In this document: positions 43,399 to 53,678 of the stretch, one piece after another
How the letters are laid out: each line of letters opens with the position of its first letter
How positions within the stretch are numbered: the stretch's first letter is position 1
NCBI GenBank assembly: GCA_002212725.1
Contig: MTCR01000084.1
Coordinates: forward strand, 18,819-82,818
Source of the DNA: Sphingobacteriales bacterium TSM_CSM
GTDB lineage: Bacteria; Bacteroidota; Bacteroidia; Chitinophagales; UBA2359
Length of the DNA stretch: 64,000 nucleotides
Reading direction: 5' to 3'
Program-made: the position numbers and the translations under genes
The notes under the pieces: generated by a model
What the model saw: only the letters and a program-made list of their open reading frames with translations
Told to the model about the DNA's origin: nothing
Databases searched by the model: none

Positions 43399-44871
43399 TT
43401 GGCTCTGTTACGCGACATATTATATAAGGTATCTCTGTTGGAAGTGAACGGCACTACCGACCTGCCGGTGGCAAAAATCTGCTCCGATTCCAGGCAGGTA
43501 ATACCCGGTTCTTTGTTTGCTGCCGTCAGCGGCACCCAAACCAACGGACACCTGTTTGTTGATAAAGCCATTGTAAACGGTGCCACGGCAATACTTTGTG
43601 AGGAAATGCCCCCAACCCTGCAAAACGGTGTTACCTATATAAAAGTAGAAAACGCCGCCCGCCAATTGGGTATTGTTGCCTCCAATTTTTACGGCAATCC
43701 ATCGGGCAGGTTAAAGTTAGTGGGTGTTACGGGTACCAACGGTAAAACCACTACAGCCACCCTGCTTTTTAAACTGTTCAGAAAGCTGGGCTACAGCGTG
43801 GGGTTAATTTCTACCATCAGGTATTATATTAACGACCGGCAAGCAGAGGAAGCCACACATACCACGCCCGATGCCATTAAACTTAACCAACTGCTGCAGG
43901 AAATGGTAAATGCCGGTTGTACCCATTGTTTTATGGAGGTAAGTTCACATGCTATGGCGCAACATCGGGTTAGCGGCATAACCTTTACCGGCGGCATTTT
44001 TACCAATATTACCCACGACCACCTCGATTTTCACGGCACGTTTGAAAACTACCTCAAAGCTAAAAAATCGTTTTTTGATATGCTGCCCGCTGGCGCTTTT
44101 GCCCTTACCAATGCCGATGACCGAAACGGCAAGGTAATGTTGCAAAACACCGCTGCAATTACCCGGAGCTATGCCCTTAAAACGCCCGCCGATTTTAAAG
44201 CCAAAATACTGGAAAACTCCTTTAGCGGGCTAACCTTGCTGGTTGACGGACAGGAAGTGCATACCCTGCTCATTGGCGAGTTTAATGCCTATAACCTTAT
44301 GGCCGTGTATGGCGCCGCCTGCCTGCTTGACGAGGATAAACAAGAAATCCTGACCCATCTTAGCGCACTTACCGCAGCAGACGGAAGGTTTGACTACGTT
44401 TCAGACAGGGAACGAAATATAACCGGCATTGTTGATTATGCCCATACCCCCGATGCCTTGCTGAAAGTATTGACCACCATTAACCACCTGCGCACCAAAA
44501 ACGAACAGCTTATTACCGTAGTGGGTTGTGGCGGCAACCGCGACCGCACTAAACGACCCTTGATGGCGAAACTGGCCTGCGAACTGAGCGATAAGGTTAT
44601 CCTTACCTCTGACAATCCCCGAAACGAAGACCCCGATGCCATTATTGCCGAAATGAAAACCGGTATTCCGCCACAACTGGCAGGCAAAACTATTGCTATT
44701 ACCAACCGCCGCGAAGCCATTAAAACCGCCTGTATGCTGGCAAATAAAAATGATATTATTCTGGTGGCCGGTAAAGGACATGAAACATACCAGGAAATAA
44801 ACGGCATAAAACACCACTTTGACGATAAGGAAGAACTGATTAACGCTTTAAAACCACCCGTAGCCCCATAA
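43399..44871 (+). CDS. murE: UDP-MurNAc-tripeptide ligase, meso-DAP type
   Basis: The open frame begins at 43333, inside ftsI, but the family start MALLRDILYKVSLLEVNG is best matched by a TTG at 43399 (490 residues), which puts the start 26 bp after ftsI. P-loop GVTGTNGKTTTA, the YAHTPDAL region and the DNPR motif in SDNPRNEDP, which marks meso-diaminopimelate specificity, are all present. It adds meso-DAP to UDP-MurNAc-L-Ala-D-Glu in the cytoplasm. The TTG start has no strong Shine-Dalgarno, as usual in this phylum. Confidence 0.9.
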   Translation: MALLRDILYKVSLLEVNGTTDLPVAKICSDSRQVIPGSLFAAVSGTQTNGHLFVDKAIVNGATAILCEEMPPTLQNGVTYIKVENAARQLGIVASNFYGNPSGRLKLVGVTGTNGKTTTATLLFKLFRKLGYSVGLISTIRYYINDRQAEEATHTTPDAIKLNQLLQEMVNAGCTHCFMEVSSHAMAQHRVSGITFTGGIFTNITHDHLDFHGTFENYLKAKKSFFDMLPAGAFALTNADDRNGKVMLQNTAAITRSYALKTPADFKAKILENSFSGLTLLVDGQEVHTLLIGEFNAYNLMAVYGAACLLDEDKQEILTHLSALTAADGRFDYVSDRERNITGIVDYAHTPDALLKVLTTINHLRTKNEQLITVVGCGGNRDRTKRPLMAKLACELSDKVILTSDNPRNEDPDAIIAEMKTGIPPQLAGKTIAITNRREAIKTACMLANKNDIILVAGKGHETYQEINGIKHHFDDKEELINALKPPVAP

Positions 44872-44929
44872 TTATAAACAGCCGTAACCTGCCGATATGC
44901 TTTTGTAAACCTTACAAAACTAACCAAAA

Positions 44930-46180
44930 GTGCTTTATTATCTTTTTGACTACTTAGACCAATACGATATTGCCGGAGCAGGATTGTTTAAATACATCTC
45001 GTTCAGGGCGGGCATTGCCATCATTATTTCGCTGGTAATAACCATTGTATTTGGAGAACGCCTCATTAAAAAACTGCATACCATGCAGGTGAGCGATGAG
45101 ATACGTAACCTGGGGCTGGCCGGTGAAGAGAAAAAGCACGGAACTCCTACCATGGGCGGGTTAATTATTTTGGCAGCTATACTCATACCCACCCTGCTGC
45201 TTGCCAAAGTACTCAATATTTACATTGTACTGATGCTGCTTGCCACCGTTTGGATGGGAACCATCGGGTTTATTGATGATTATATTAAGGTGTTTAAACG
45301 CGACAAAGGCGGAATGCGTGCCCGCACCAAACTCATTGGGCAGGTTGGATTGGGTTTGATAGTAGGCGCTGTTATGTATTTTCACTCAGGCATTGTAATA
45401 CGGGAAGATATTACCAATAACCCGAAGAAAAACGTACAAAACGAACAGTACCGCTTTACCAGCACCGGAACCGGCGGTAAAAAAGTGGTGGTTGACTACC
45501 GCTCTGCCATTACCAATATACCCTTTGTAAAAAACTACCAGTTCGATTATGGAAAGGTGCTGTGGTTTTTAGGTAAAGACTACTATAAATGGGCATTTTT
45601 AATTTATATACCGGCCATTATTTTTATTGTAACGGCAGTATCAAACGCCGCCAACCTTACCGATGGCATTGATGGGCTGGCAACCGGCACATCGGCCATT
45701 GCAGGCACTTGCCTGGGCATCTTTGCCTACTTGTCGGGCAATGCCATTACCGCATCATACCTCAATATCATGCACTTGCCCAACAGTGGTGAGTTGGTTA
45801 TATTTTCGGCCGCTTTTATTGGCGCCTGTGTGGGCTTTTTGTGGTACAACGCCTACCCCGCACAGGTATTTATGGGCGATACCGGAAGCCTTACCTTGGG
45901 CGGCATTATTGCCACCTTGGCCATTGCCGTGCGCAAAGAACTGCTGCTACCTATTTTATGCGGAATTTTTGTTGCCGAAAATGCATCGGTACTCTTGCAG
46001 GTGAGCTATTTTAAATATACCAAAAGGAAATTTGGCGAAGGAAAGCGCATTTTTCTCATGTCGCCCCTGCACCATCATTACCAAAAAAAAGGCATACACG
46101 AGGCAAAAGTGGTAACGCGCTTTTGGATTGTAGGCATTATACTGGCCGTTATAACTTTTATTACCCTGAAAATACGATAA
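44930..46180 (+). CDS. mraY: Phospho-MurNAc-pentapeptide transferase
   Basis: Protein of 416 residues from GTG 44930 ([11 protein letters not shown], the standard start of Bacteroidota MraY). About ten membrane segments; catalytic and Mg-binding motifs [10 protein letters not shown] and FMGDTGSL are present. It transfers phospho-MurNAc-pentapeptide to undecaprenyl phosphate to give lipid I. Compared with E. coli (360) it has an extra hydrophilic loop of about 60 residues near residues 155-210, typical for this phylum. Confidence 0.95.
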   Translation: MLYYLFDYLDQYDIAGAGLFKYISFRAGIAIIISLVITIVFGERLIKKLHTMQVSDEIRNLGLAGEEKKHGTPTMGGLIILAAILIPTLLLAKVLNIYIVLMLLATVWMGTIGFIDDYIKVFKRDKGGMRARTKLIGQVGLGLIVGAVMYFHSGIVIREDITNNPKKNVQNEQYRFTSTGTGGKKVVVDYRSAITNIPFVKNYQFDYGKVLWFLGKDYYKWAFLIYIPAIIFIVTAVSNAANLTDGIDGLATGTSAIAGTCLGIFAYLSGNAITASYLNIMHLPNSGELVIFSAAFIGACVGFLWYNAYPAQVFMGDTGSLTLGGIIATLAIAVRKELLLPILCGIFVAENASVLLQVSYFKYTKRKFGEGKRIFLMSPLHHHYQKKGIHEAKVVTRFWIVGIILAVITFITLKIR

Positions 46181-46196
46181 CCACCCGAAAACAGCA

Positions 46197-47540
46197 ATGG
46201 TGCAACGCAAATTAGTCATATTAGGAGCAGCCGAAAGCGGTGTGGGTGCAGCCCTGTTGGGCAAACACCTTGGGTTCGATGTGTTTGTATCGGACAAGGG
46301 GGTTATTTCCGATGCGGTAAAAGAACGGTTGCAACATGCCGCAATTCCTTTTGAAGAAAACACACACACTTTGGCGCATATTTTACAGGCATCGGAAATT
46401 GTAAAAAGCCCCGGCATACCCGAAGAAGCCGAAGTAGTACAGCAAATACGCAAGGCGGGTATCGGGCTTATTTCCGAAATTGAATTTGCCGCAAGACATA
46501 CCAACGCCACCCTGATTGCCATTACCGGCAGTAATGGTAAAACCACTACTACCGCCCTTACATACCACCTGTTGCACAAAGCCGGTTTTGATGTGGGTAT
46601 GGCCGGCAATATTGGCAACAGTTTTGCCATGGAACTGGCTTTGGGTGTGCAGCATCAGTATTGGGTACTGGAAGTAAGCAGTTTTCAGTTAGATGATATT
46701 GTGCAGTTTAAGCCGCATATTGCCGCCATTACCAATATTACACCCGACCACCTCGACCGCTACGGCTATTCATTAGATAACTATGCCCGCGCCAAATTTA
46801 ACATTGCCCGAAACCTGCAAGCCGATGACTACTTTATTTACGGCGCCGATAGCCCCGAAATAACCGCACGCCTCCCAATATACCCCACGCAGGCGCATAA
46901 ACTGCCGTTTTCCATGCAGCCTGTGCCGCAGGGCATTTATTGCCTGAACGCCAACATAGTGTTGCCAAACGGCAGCCATATTAGTACCGGTAACATGGGC
47001 ATTAAAGGCCGGCATAACTTGTACAATGCCATGGTGGCCGTGGCTGTAGCCCATATTCTGGGAGCAAACCCCGAAGATATTGAAAACGGCTTATCGTCTT
47101 TTGAAGCGCTGGAACACCGCCTTGAACCGGTGGCAACTGTAAACAGCGTGCTGTTTATTAACGACTCAAAAGCTACCAATACCGACTCGGCATGGTATGC
47201 CCTTGACGCCATGACACAGCCTGTGGTGTGGATTGCCGGCGGAACCGATAAAGGCAATGATTACAGCACCCTTACAGACCTGGTAAAGCAAAAGGTAAAA
47301 GCCATTGTTTGCATGTGCCGCGATAGCAGTAAAATTCACCAAGCCTTTGCCGGTTTGGTGCCCCATATTACCGATGCCCGAAGCGCAACAGAAGCCGTTC
47401 AAACAGCCAGCCACTTAGCCAAACCGGGCGATGTGGTGCTGCTTTCGCCGGCCTGTGCCAGTTTTGACCTGTTTCAGAATTATATAGACCGAGGAAGGCA
47501 GTTTAAAGCCGCCGTACACCAACTTAAAAACCCGGCATAG
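46197..47540 (+). CDS. murD: UDP-MurNAc-L-alanine:D-glutamate ligase
   Basis: Protein of 447 residues with the Rossmann-like N-domain (VILGAAESGVGAA), the ATP loop ITGSNGKTTTT (about 110-120), the FINDSKATNTDSAW block and a C-terminal domain. It adds D-Glu to UDP-MurNAc-L-Ala. It begins 16 bp after mraY, so it shares its transcript. Length is normal. Confidence 0.95.
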   Translation: MVQRKLVILGAAESGVGAALLGKHLGFDVFVSDKGVISDAVKERLQHAAIPFEENTHTLAHILQASEIVKSPGIPEEAEVVQQIRKAGIGLISEIEFAARHTNATLIAITGSNGKTTTTALTYHLLHKAGFDVGMAGNIGNSFAMELALGVQHQYWVLEVSSFQLDDIVQFKPHIAAITNITPDHLDRYGYSLDNYARAKFNIARNLQADDYFIYGADSPEITARLPIYPTQAHKLPFSMQPVPQGIYCLNANIVLPNGSHISTGNMGIKGRHNLYNAMVAVAVAHILGANPEDIENGLSSFEALEHRLEPVATVNSVLFINDSKATNTDSAWYALDAMTQPVVWIAGGTDKGNDYSTLTDLVKQKVKAIVCMCRDSSKIHQAFAGLVPHITDARSATEAVQTASHLAKPGDVVLLSPACASFDLFQNYIDRGRQFKAAVHQLKNPA

Positions 47541-47589
47541 AACCATGTAACCCGTTTCAATAATACAAACTCTGAAATCTTAATACGCA

Positions 47590-48738
47590 ATGCAAGCTGT
47601 TTTTAACCACCTTAAAGGCGACCGGATAATCTGGTTTATTGTAATATTGCTGTCGCTGTTTTCTGTGCTGGGCGTGTACAGCGCCACGGGTACGCTTGCA
47701 TTCAGGCAAATGGGAGGCAATACAGAATACTATCTGCTTAAGCAACTGTTTATTACCGGTTTCGGGTTGGTACTTATGTATATAGCACATAGGGTAAACC
47801 ATTTGTACTACTCCAGGGTGGCGCAGGTGTTGCTGTATGTTTCGGTTCCGTTGCTGGCATTCACCCTGCTTTTCGGGTCAGATATTAACGAGGCCAAACG
47901 TTGGATAACCCTGCCGGTACTCAATATTTCGTTTCAAACATCGGATTTGGCTAAACTGGCGCTTATAATGTACACCTCGCGCATGTTATCCAGAAAACAG
48001 CACATTATTAAAGATTTCGACCGTTCTTTTTTACCTATTGTGTTGCCTATGGTGGTGGTGTGTATGTTAATTGTGCCGGCAAACCTGTCAACGGCAGCGC
48101 TGCTCTTTACCACCTGCATTATACTCATGTTTATTGGCAGGGTACACATGCGCCATATTGCCCTTACCCTGTGGTTTGGGTTAAGTGTGTTTGCTTTGTA
48201 TGTGGCCGCCGCCACCTTTACCGGTAAAGGCAGGGTGCAAACCTGGAAAAGCCGGCTGGAATCTTATGTCAACAAAGATGCAGAAGAGCCATACCAGGTA
48301 CAACAGGCAAAAATTGCCATTGCCAATGGCGGGTTGCTGCGCCTGGCGCCGGGTAAAAGTATGCAGCGCAATTTTTTACCCCACCCGTACTCCGATTTTA
48401 TTTATGCCATTCTCATAGAAGAATACGGACTAATTACCGGCTTAATTATACTCGTACTGTACCTGATATTGCTTTACCGGTGCATACGCATTTTTGCCCG
48501 CGGCCCCGATGCCTTTGGCGCACTGCTGGCCGTAGGACTGGGTGTGGTGCTGGTAATACAGGCGCTTATGAACATGGCCGTAACCGTTAACCTTATGCCC
48601 GTTACGGGGCTTACCCTGCCCTTGGTAAGTATGGGGGGAACATCGGTGCTGTTCAGCAGTATTTCTATCGGAATTATATTAAGCGTAAGCAGGCATATAG
48701 AAGCAATTTCGCCCCAGAACCATCTGGCGGAACCATAA
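47590..48738 (+). CDS. ftsW: SEDS peptidoglycan glycosyltransferase FtsW
   Basis: Protein of 382 residues with about ten membrane segments. The SEDS signature near the end, NLMPVTGLTLPLVSMGG, and the catalytic-loop region are present. It polymerises lipid II at the septum in partnership with FtsI, encoded five genes upstream in this operon. It follows murD by 49 bp. Distinguishing FtsW from RodA rests on its place in the dcw operon. Confidence 0.94.
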   Translation: MQAVFNHLKGDRIIWFIVILLSLFSVLGVYSATGTLAFRQMGGNTEYYLLKQLFITGFGLVLMYIAHRVNHLYYSRVAQVLLYVSVPLLAFTLLFGSDINEAKRWITLPVLNISFQTSDLAKLALIMYTSRMLSRKQHIIKDFDRSFLPIVLPMVVVCMLIVPANLSTAALLFTTCIILMFIGRVHMRHIALTLWFGLSVFALYVAAATFTGKGRVQTWKSRLESYVNKDAEEPYQVQQAKIAIANGGLLRLAPGKSMQRNFLPHPYSDFIYAILIEEYGLITGLIILVLYLILLYRCIRIFARGPDAFGALLAVGLGVVLVIQALMNMAVTVNLMPVTGLTLPLVSMGGTSVLFSSISIGIILSVSRHIEAISPQNHLAEP

Positions 48739-48811
48739 AAAAGTAATCAAAAATAATAAAAACATACAAAACATTGAACTTAAATTAATTAAATAACATT
48801 TACCGGTTTAT

Positions 48812-49939
48812 ATGTCTCAAATAACTCCAAAAATCATTATTAGCGGTGGCGGAACCGGCGGGCACGTGTTTCCGGCCATAGCTATTGCCAATGCGCTGAA
48901 AGAACTGGCGCCCGGGGCAGAGATATTGTTTGTTGGAGCAAAAGGCCGCATAGAAATGGAAAAAGTACCCCAGGCAGGCTATAACATAGAGGCGCTTTGG
49001 ATAAGCGGTTTGCAACGCCGCTTAACAACCGAAAACCTGTTGTTTCCGGTAAAAGTAATAAGCAGTTTGTGGAAATCGTACCGCATTTTGCGCCGCTTTA
49101 AACCCGATGTAGCGGTGGGTGTGGGCGGTTATGCAAGCTGGGCGGTATTGCAGGCGGCATCGGGCATGGGCATACCCACGCTTATACAGGAGCAAAACTC
49201 GCATCCGGGCATTACCAACCGGCTGCTGGGCAAAAAAGCCAGTAAAATTTGCGTAGTATATGACAACCTGTACCGCTACTTCGACCCCCAAAAAATAGTA
49301 CTCACCGGCAACCCCGTAAGAGCCGATATTGCTCATTTGCAGGGAAGCAAAGAAGAGGCACTGCGCCATTTTGGCTTGCAAGAGGGTAAAAAAACCTTGT
49401 TTATTACCGGCGGCAGTTTGGGTGCCCGCGGTATTAACGATGGTTTGCTTGCCTGCCTGCCCCAACTTATGAAAGATAACAATGTGCAACTGCTGTGGCA
49501 GGCCGGTAAATTTTATATTGACCAAATAACCAAGGAGGTGAACGCCTATGGTAATGCCATTGTACCCCTTGCTTTTATTGACCGCATGGATTTGGCCTAT
49601 ATTGCCGCCGACGCCATACTGTCAAGAGCCGGCGGTACGGTTTCTGAATTGTGTTTGGTGGGAAAACCGGTGGTATTAATGCCCTCGCCCAACGTAGCCG
49701 AAGACCATCAAACCGCCAATGCCCTGAACCTGACCGAAAAAGATGCCGCCATAATGGTGCGCGATGCCGAAGCCGCCCAAAAACTGCTGCCTGCCTTGCA
49801 AACCGTGTTGTTTAACGAAGAGCGCCGGCAAACCCTTGCCAATAATCTTAAAAAAATGGCAAAACCCGATGCAGCCTTGCAAATAGCCCGCGAAGTGCTG
49901 GCTTTAATACCCAATAAAGGTAATCTTAAACCGGCATAA
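48812..49939 (+). CDS. murG: Lipid II synthase (MurG)
   Basis: Protein of 375 residues, GT28 family. The N-terminal GGTGGHVFPA, the linker NSHPGITNRLLG and the C-terminal ITGGSLGARGIN, then RAGGTVSEL and PSPNVAEDHQ, are typical. It adds GlcNAc to lipid I at the inner face of the membrane, giving lipid II. Slightly longer than E. coli MurG (355). Confidence 0.96.
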   Translation: MSQITPKIIISGGGTGGHVFPAIAIANALKELAPGAEILFVGAKGRIEMEKVPQAGYNIEALWISGLQRRLTTENLLFPVKVISSLWKSYRILRRFKPDVAVGVGGYASWAVLQAASGMGIPTLIQEQNSHPGITNRLLGKKASKICVVYDNLYRYFDPQKIVLTGNPVRADIAHLQGSKEEALRHFGLQEGKKTLFITGGSLGARGINDGLLACLPQLMKDNNVQLLWQAGKFYIDQITKEVNAYGNAIVPLAFIDRMDLAYIAADAILSRAGGTVSELCLVGKPVVLMPSPNVAEDHQTANALNLTEKDAAIMVRDAEAAQKLLPALQTVLFNEERRQTLANNLKKMAKPDAALQIAREVLALIPNKGNLKPA

Positions 49940-49956
49940 ACCAACCAACCAACCGT

Positions 49957-51333
49957 ATGTTACAACTAACCAACATAAAAAGCGTTTTCTTTATAGGCAT
50001 TGGCGGCATAGGCATGAGCGCATTGGCCAGGTACTTTTTGCATAAAGGAGCAAAAGTAGCAGGCTATGACCGCACCTCTACCGCACTTACCGACCAGCTT
50101 ACCCGGGAGGGGGCGCAAATTCATTACCAGGACAACATAGCCTTATTGGCTAAAGAAGCCGATTTGGTGGTTTATACACCCGCCATTCCGCAAACACACA
50201 GCCAGTTAAACTGGTACCGGCAAAACGGGTATGCAGTTATGAAACGCTCGGAAGTGTTGCAACTTATTACCACACAGTCGTTTACCATTGCCGTTGCCGG
50301 TTCGCATGGTAAAACCACGGTTACCAGCATGATAGCCCACCTGTTGCACCAGTCGGGTTTTGGCTGCTCGGCTTTTGTGGGTGGCATTATGAGTAACTAC
50401 AACAGCAATTTTATTGCTGCAAACAACAATGTGGTAGTGGTGGAAGCCGATGAATTTGACCGTTCTTTTCACCGCCTGAACCCCGATATTGCCGTTATTA
50501 CCGCCGTTGACAGCGACCACCTCGAAATTTACGGAACCCAACAGGGGGTTGAAGCTGCCTTTATTACCTTTGCACAACAGGTAAAACCCGGCGGCATAGT
50601 GCTTATTGCCCTTAATGCACCCATTGTGCCTCAATTGGAAGCCGAAAACCTGCTTACCTACCACCTGTTTTACTCAACCGCCGATGCCTATACCTATAAC
50701 CTCAACAAAACCAGCACAGGTTTTAACTACAATGTTTTGTGCAACGGGCAAAGATTGGGTAATTTCCAACTCAATATAGAAGGCCGCTATAATGTTGAAA
50801 ACAGCATTGCCGCCATTACCGTGGCACATCTGCTGCAAATTGAACCCCGTAAAATTGCCGATGCCTTAGCCACTTTTTCGGGTATTAAACGGCGCTTTGA
50901 ATATGTTTTAAGAACCGATAAACTGGTACTCATTGACGATTATGCCCATCACCCCAACGAAATAGCAGCTTTGCTGCAATCGGTAAAACAATTATACCCC
51001 GATAGAAAGGTGACGGTTATCTTTCAGCCGCACCTCTATACCCGAACACGCGATTTGGCGCTGGAATTTGCCCTTAGTTTCCGGAATGCTGCCGATGAAG
51101 TGATACTGCTCGATATTTATCCGGCACGCGAAGAACCTATACCCGGTGTTACCTCTGAATTAATTTTTTCAAAAATTCCTAACAAAACCAAATACCTGTA
51201 CAATTTTAATGATCTGGTGCAGCATTTGCAAAACCATGAACTGGAAGTGGTGGTAACCGTGGGCGCCGGAAACATTGACACCCTGATACCCCAAATTAAA
51301 GACCTGATGCTGCAACAACTGCAAACACTGTAA
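49957..51333 (+). CDS. murC: UDP-MurNAc:L-alanine ligase
   Basis: Protein of 458 residues. Start SVFFIGIGGIGMSALARY, ATP loop VAGSHGKTTV, VVVEADEFDRSF and IDDYAHHPNEI are the standard Mur-ligase landmarks for MurC. It catalyses the first amino-acid addition to UDP-MurNAc. It follows murG by 17 bp. There is no C-terminal Ddl fusion, unlike the MurC-Ddl proteins of chlamydiae. Confidence 0.96.
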   Translation: MLQLTNIKSVFFIGIGGIGMSALARYFLHKGAKVAGYDRTSTALTDQLTREGAQIHYQDNIALLAKEADLVVYTPAIPQTHSQLNWYRQNGYAVMKRSEVLQLITTQSFTIAVAGSHGKTTVTSMIAHLLHQSGFGCSAFVGGIMSNYNSNFIAANNNVVVVEADEFDRSFHRLNPDIAVITAVDSDHLEIYGTQQGVEAAFITFAQQVKPGGIVLIALNAPIVPQLEAENLLTYHLFYSTADAYTYNLNKTSTGFNYNVLCNGQRLGNFQLNIEGRYNVENSIAAITVAHLLQIEPRKIADALATFSGIKRRFEYVLRTDKLVLIDDYAHHPNEIAALLQSVKQLYPDRKVTVIFQPHLYTRTRDLALEFALSFRNAADEVILLDIYPAREEPIPGVTSELIFSKIPNKTKYLYNFNDLVQHLQNHELEVVVTVGAGNIDTLIPQIKDLMLQQLQTL

Positions 51334-51353
51334 AAACAAAAAAGCCTTTGAAT

Positions 51354-52130
51354 ATGCAACCTCAAAAATATAGAAACCTGTATATTTTCCTGGCCTGGCT
51401 GCTGGGAGGCATTTTGTTTTCTACCATGCTGCTAAAATCGCGCTATGCTTTAAATGCATCGGTATGCTCGGGCATAAAAGTTAAAATTGATTTTTCAAAA
51501 GGCACACATTTTGTAGATGAAAACGGTATAAAAAAAATAATTACCGGCCAACTGCCCAACCGAAATGTAAATTCGGCCGTAAGAGACATTGATTTGGCAA
51601 AAATTGAAAGCTACCTCGAAATGAATCCGCATATTGAAAACGCCGAATTGTACTTTGATTTTAACGGAAAACTCTGGGCAGAAATAGCCCAGCGAACACC
51701 CCTGCTGCGCGTGGTAAATGCCCAAAACATTAGCTATTACATAAGCGAAGAAGGGCAAAAAATGCCGGTTTCCGATGATTTTTCGGCCCGGGTGCCGGTA
51801 GCTACCGGATATATTAATGACAACAACAAAACCGATGGCATTATTGATGCCCCAATTGTACAACAAATTTACAACCTATGCCTGTACCTTAAAAACAACG
51901 AATTTTTGAATGCACTCGTGGAACAGATTTATGTAAATACCGAAAGCGACCTGATACTCATTCCCAAAATAGGAAAACAACGAATTGTATTGGGTAATGC
52001 CGATGATCTTGAAAGTAAATTTAAAAAACTAATCATTTTTTATGAACAGGCCATGCCCAACGTAGGCTGGAACACTTACCAAACCATAAACCTGAAGTAC
52101 GCCAACCAAATTTTGTGTACCCGCCGTTAA
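51354..52130 (+). CDS. ftsQ: Divisome protein FtsQ
   Basis: ATG at 51354 gives 258 residues; a TTG two codons earlier is also in frame. A membrane segment (about 9-24), a POTRA-like region (about 40-105, with HFVDENGIKKIITGQLP) and a beta domain are in the order of FtsQ. Sequence is weakly conserved, as usual, but order murC-ftsQ-ftsA-ftsZ is decisive. It links FtsL and late divisome proteins in the periplasm. A gap of 133 bp follows, larger than elsewhere, possibly carrying an internal promoter for ftsA-ftsZ. Confidence 0.88.
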   Translation: MQPQKYRNLYIFLAWLLGGILFSTMLLKSRYALNASVCSGIKVKIDFSKGTHFVDENGIKKIITGQLPNRNVNSAVRDIDLAKIESYLEMNPHIENAELYFDFNGKLWAEIAQRTPLLRVVNAQNISYYISEEGQKMPVSDDFSARVPVATGYINDNNKTDGIIDAPIVQQIYNLCLYLKNNEFLNALVEQIYVNTESDLILIPKIGKQRIVLGNADDLESKFKKLIIFYEQAMPNVGWNTYQTINLKYANQILCTRR

Positions 52131-52263
52131 TGTATTATGGTGTTAATGAAATATAAAAAAAGCAAACCAAACAATTAACCTCATTTTGTTGCATCGCTCA
52201 AAACCACTGAAGAAAAAGCACCCTGCCAAACAATTATAAACTTCATTTTTAACCAATAAGCGT

Positions 52264-53628
52264 ATGAGAAAAGAAACTTTACCAATTGTGGCCGCCCTCG
52301 ATATAGGAACCACTAAAATTTGTGCCGTTGTTGCCCGCAAAAACCAACTTGGCAAACTGGAAATTTTAGGCATGGGGCAGGCCGACTCGCAAGGAGTAAT
52401 GCGAGGCGTTATTTCCAATATTGACAAAACCGTAGAAGCTATTAAACTTGCCGTTGCCGAAGCATCAAAAAAATCGGGTATTAAAATTCACCACGTATAT
52501 GTGGGCGTTGCCGGACAGCATGTTAAATACCTCCGCCACAGGGGTTATTTAATGCGCGACCATGTTCATGACGAAATTACCCAGGCCGACGTGGACAAAC
52601 TCATAAGCGACATGCACCGCCTTGCCTTGCCACCCGGCGAGCGCATTATTCATGTATTGCCACAAGAATTTATTATAGATGACGAGCAGGGTATAAAAGA
52701 ACCCATCGGCATGTCGGGTGTGCGCCTCGAAGCCGATTTTCATATTATTACCGGCCAAATTGCCGCCATGCAAAACATACACCGCTGTGTGGAAAAAGCA
52801 GGGCTAAAAGCCGTAGAACTGATGCTGGAACCCATAGCCTCTGCCGCTGCCGTTCTCAACGAAGAAGAAAAGGAAGCCGGCGTAGCGCTGGTAGATATAG
52901 GCGGCGGCACTACCGATATTGTTATATTTCAGGAAGGCATTATACGGCATACCGCGGTAATACCGTTGGGCGGTAATATTATTACCGAAGACATTAAAGA
53001 AGGTTGTATGGTAATGCGCGAACAGGCCGAAAAACTGAAAGTAAAGTTTGGCAAGGCCCTGGCCATAGAAGCGCAGGAAAATGCCATTGTATCTATTCCG
53101 GGTTTGCGCGGCCGGGCGCCAAAAGAAATATCGGTAAAAAACCTGGCACATATTATACAGGCACGCATGGAAGAAATTCTGGAGCATGTATATTTTCAAA
53201 TCCGGCTATCGGGGTATGAAAATAAACTCATCGGCGGCATTGTGGTTACCGGTGGCGGCGCAAGACTGCAAGACCTGCAATACCTTGCCGAATATCTCAC
53301 CGGCCTCGATGCCCGCATAGGGCTGCCCGCCGAGCAATTGTCGGTAAACAGCCAGCGCAGCGAATTTAACGACCCCATGTACGCTACCGCCATAGGGCTG
53401 CTGGTTAAAGCCATGGAGCGAAACCCCATACCGGCCGAAGAACCCGAACCCGAACCGGCTGCCTTGCCCGCCGAACCGGTATTTGAAGCAATTCCACCGC
53501 CAATTGCGCAGGAAGAAACCGAAGAAGCTCAACCTGCTGAAAGCACCGGACAAAGCGGCTCATGGCTCAAAAATTTCCTGCGCCGAAGCCGCGAATGGCT
53601 CGAAGGCGATATTAAAGACTTTCAATAA
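52264..53628 (+). CDS. ftsA: Actin-like division protein FtsA
   Basis: Protein of 454 residues. Actin-fold landmarks ALDIGTTKICAV (about 12-23) and LVDIGGGTTDIV (about 210-221), and GGIVVTGGGARLQDL near 320. It tethers FtsZ to the membrane. The last ~65 residues form a Pro/Glu-rich linker (about 392-430) ending in the amphipathic LKNFLRRSREWLEG helix, which should bind the membrane; E. coli FtsA (420) has a shorter tail. Confidence 0.95.
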   Translation: MRKETLPIVAALDIGTTKICAVVARKNQLGKLEILGMGQADSQGVMRGVISNIDKTVEAIKLAVAEASKKSGIKIHHVYVGVAGQHVKYLRHRGYLMRDHVHDEITQADVDKLISDMHRLALPPGERIIHVLPQEFIIDDEQGIKEPIGMSGVRLEADFHIITGQIAAMQNIHRCVEKAGLKAVELMLEPIASAAAVLNEEEKEAGVALVDIGGGTTDIVIFQEGIIRHTAVIPLGGNIITEDIKEGCMVMREQAEKLKVKFGKALAIEAQENAIVSIPGLRGRAPKEISVKNLAHIIQARMEEILEHVYFQIRLSGYENKLIGGIVVTGGGARLQDLQYLAEYLTGLDARIGLPAEQLSVNSQRSEFNDPMYATAIGLLVKAMERNPIPAEEPEPEPAALPAEPVFEAIPPPIAQEETEEAQPAESTGQSGSWLKNFLRRSREWLEGDIKDFQ

Positions 53629-53678
53629 CCCCCTTTTTACATTACCTTAAATTAAATAACCCTTAAAATATTTCAATC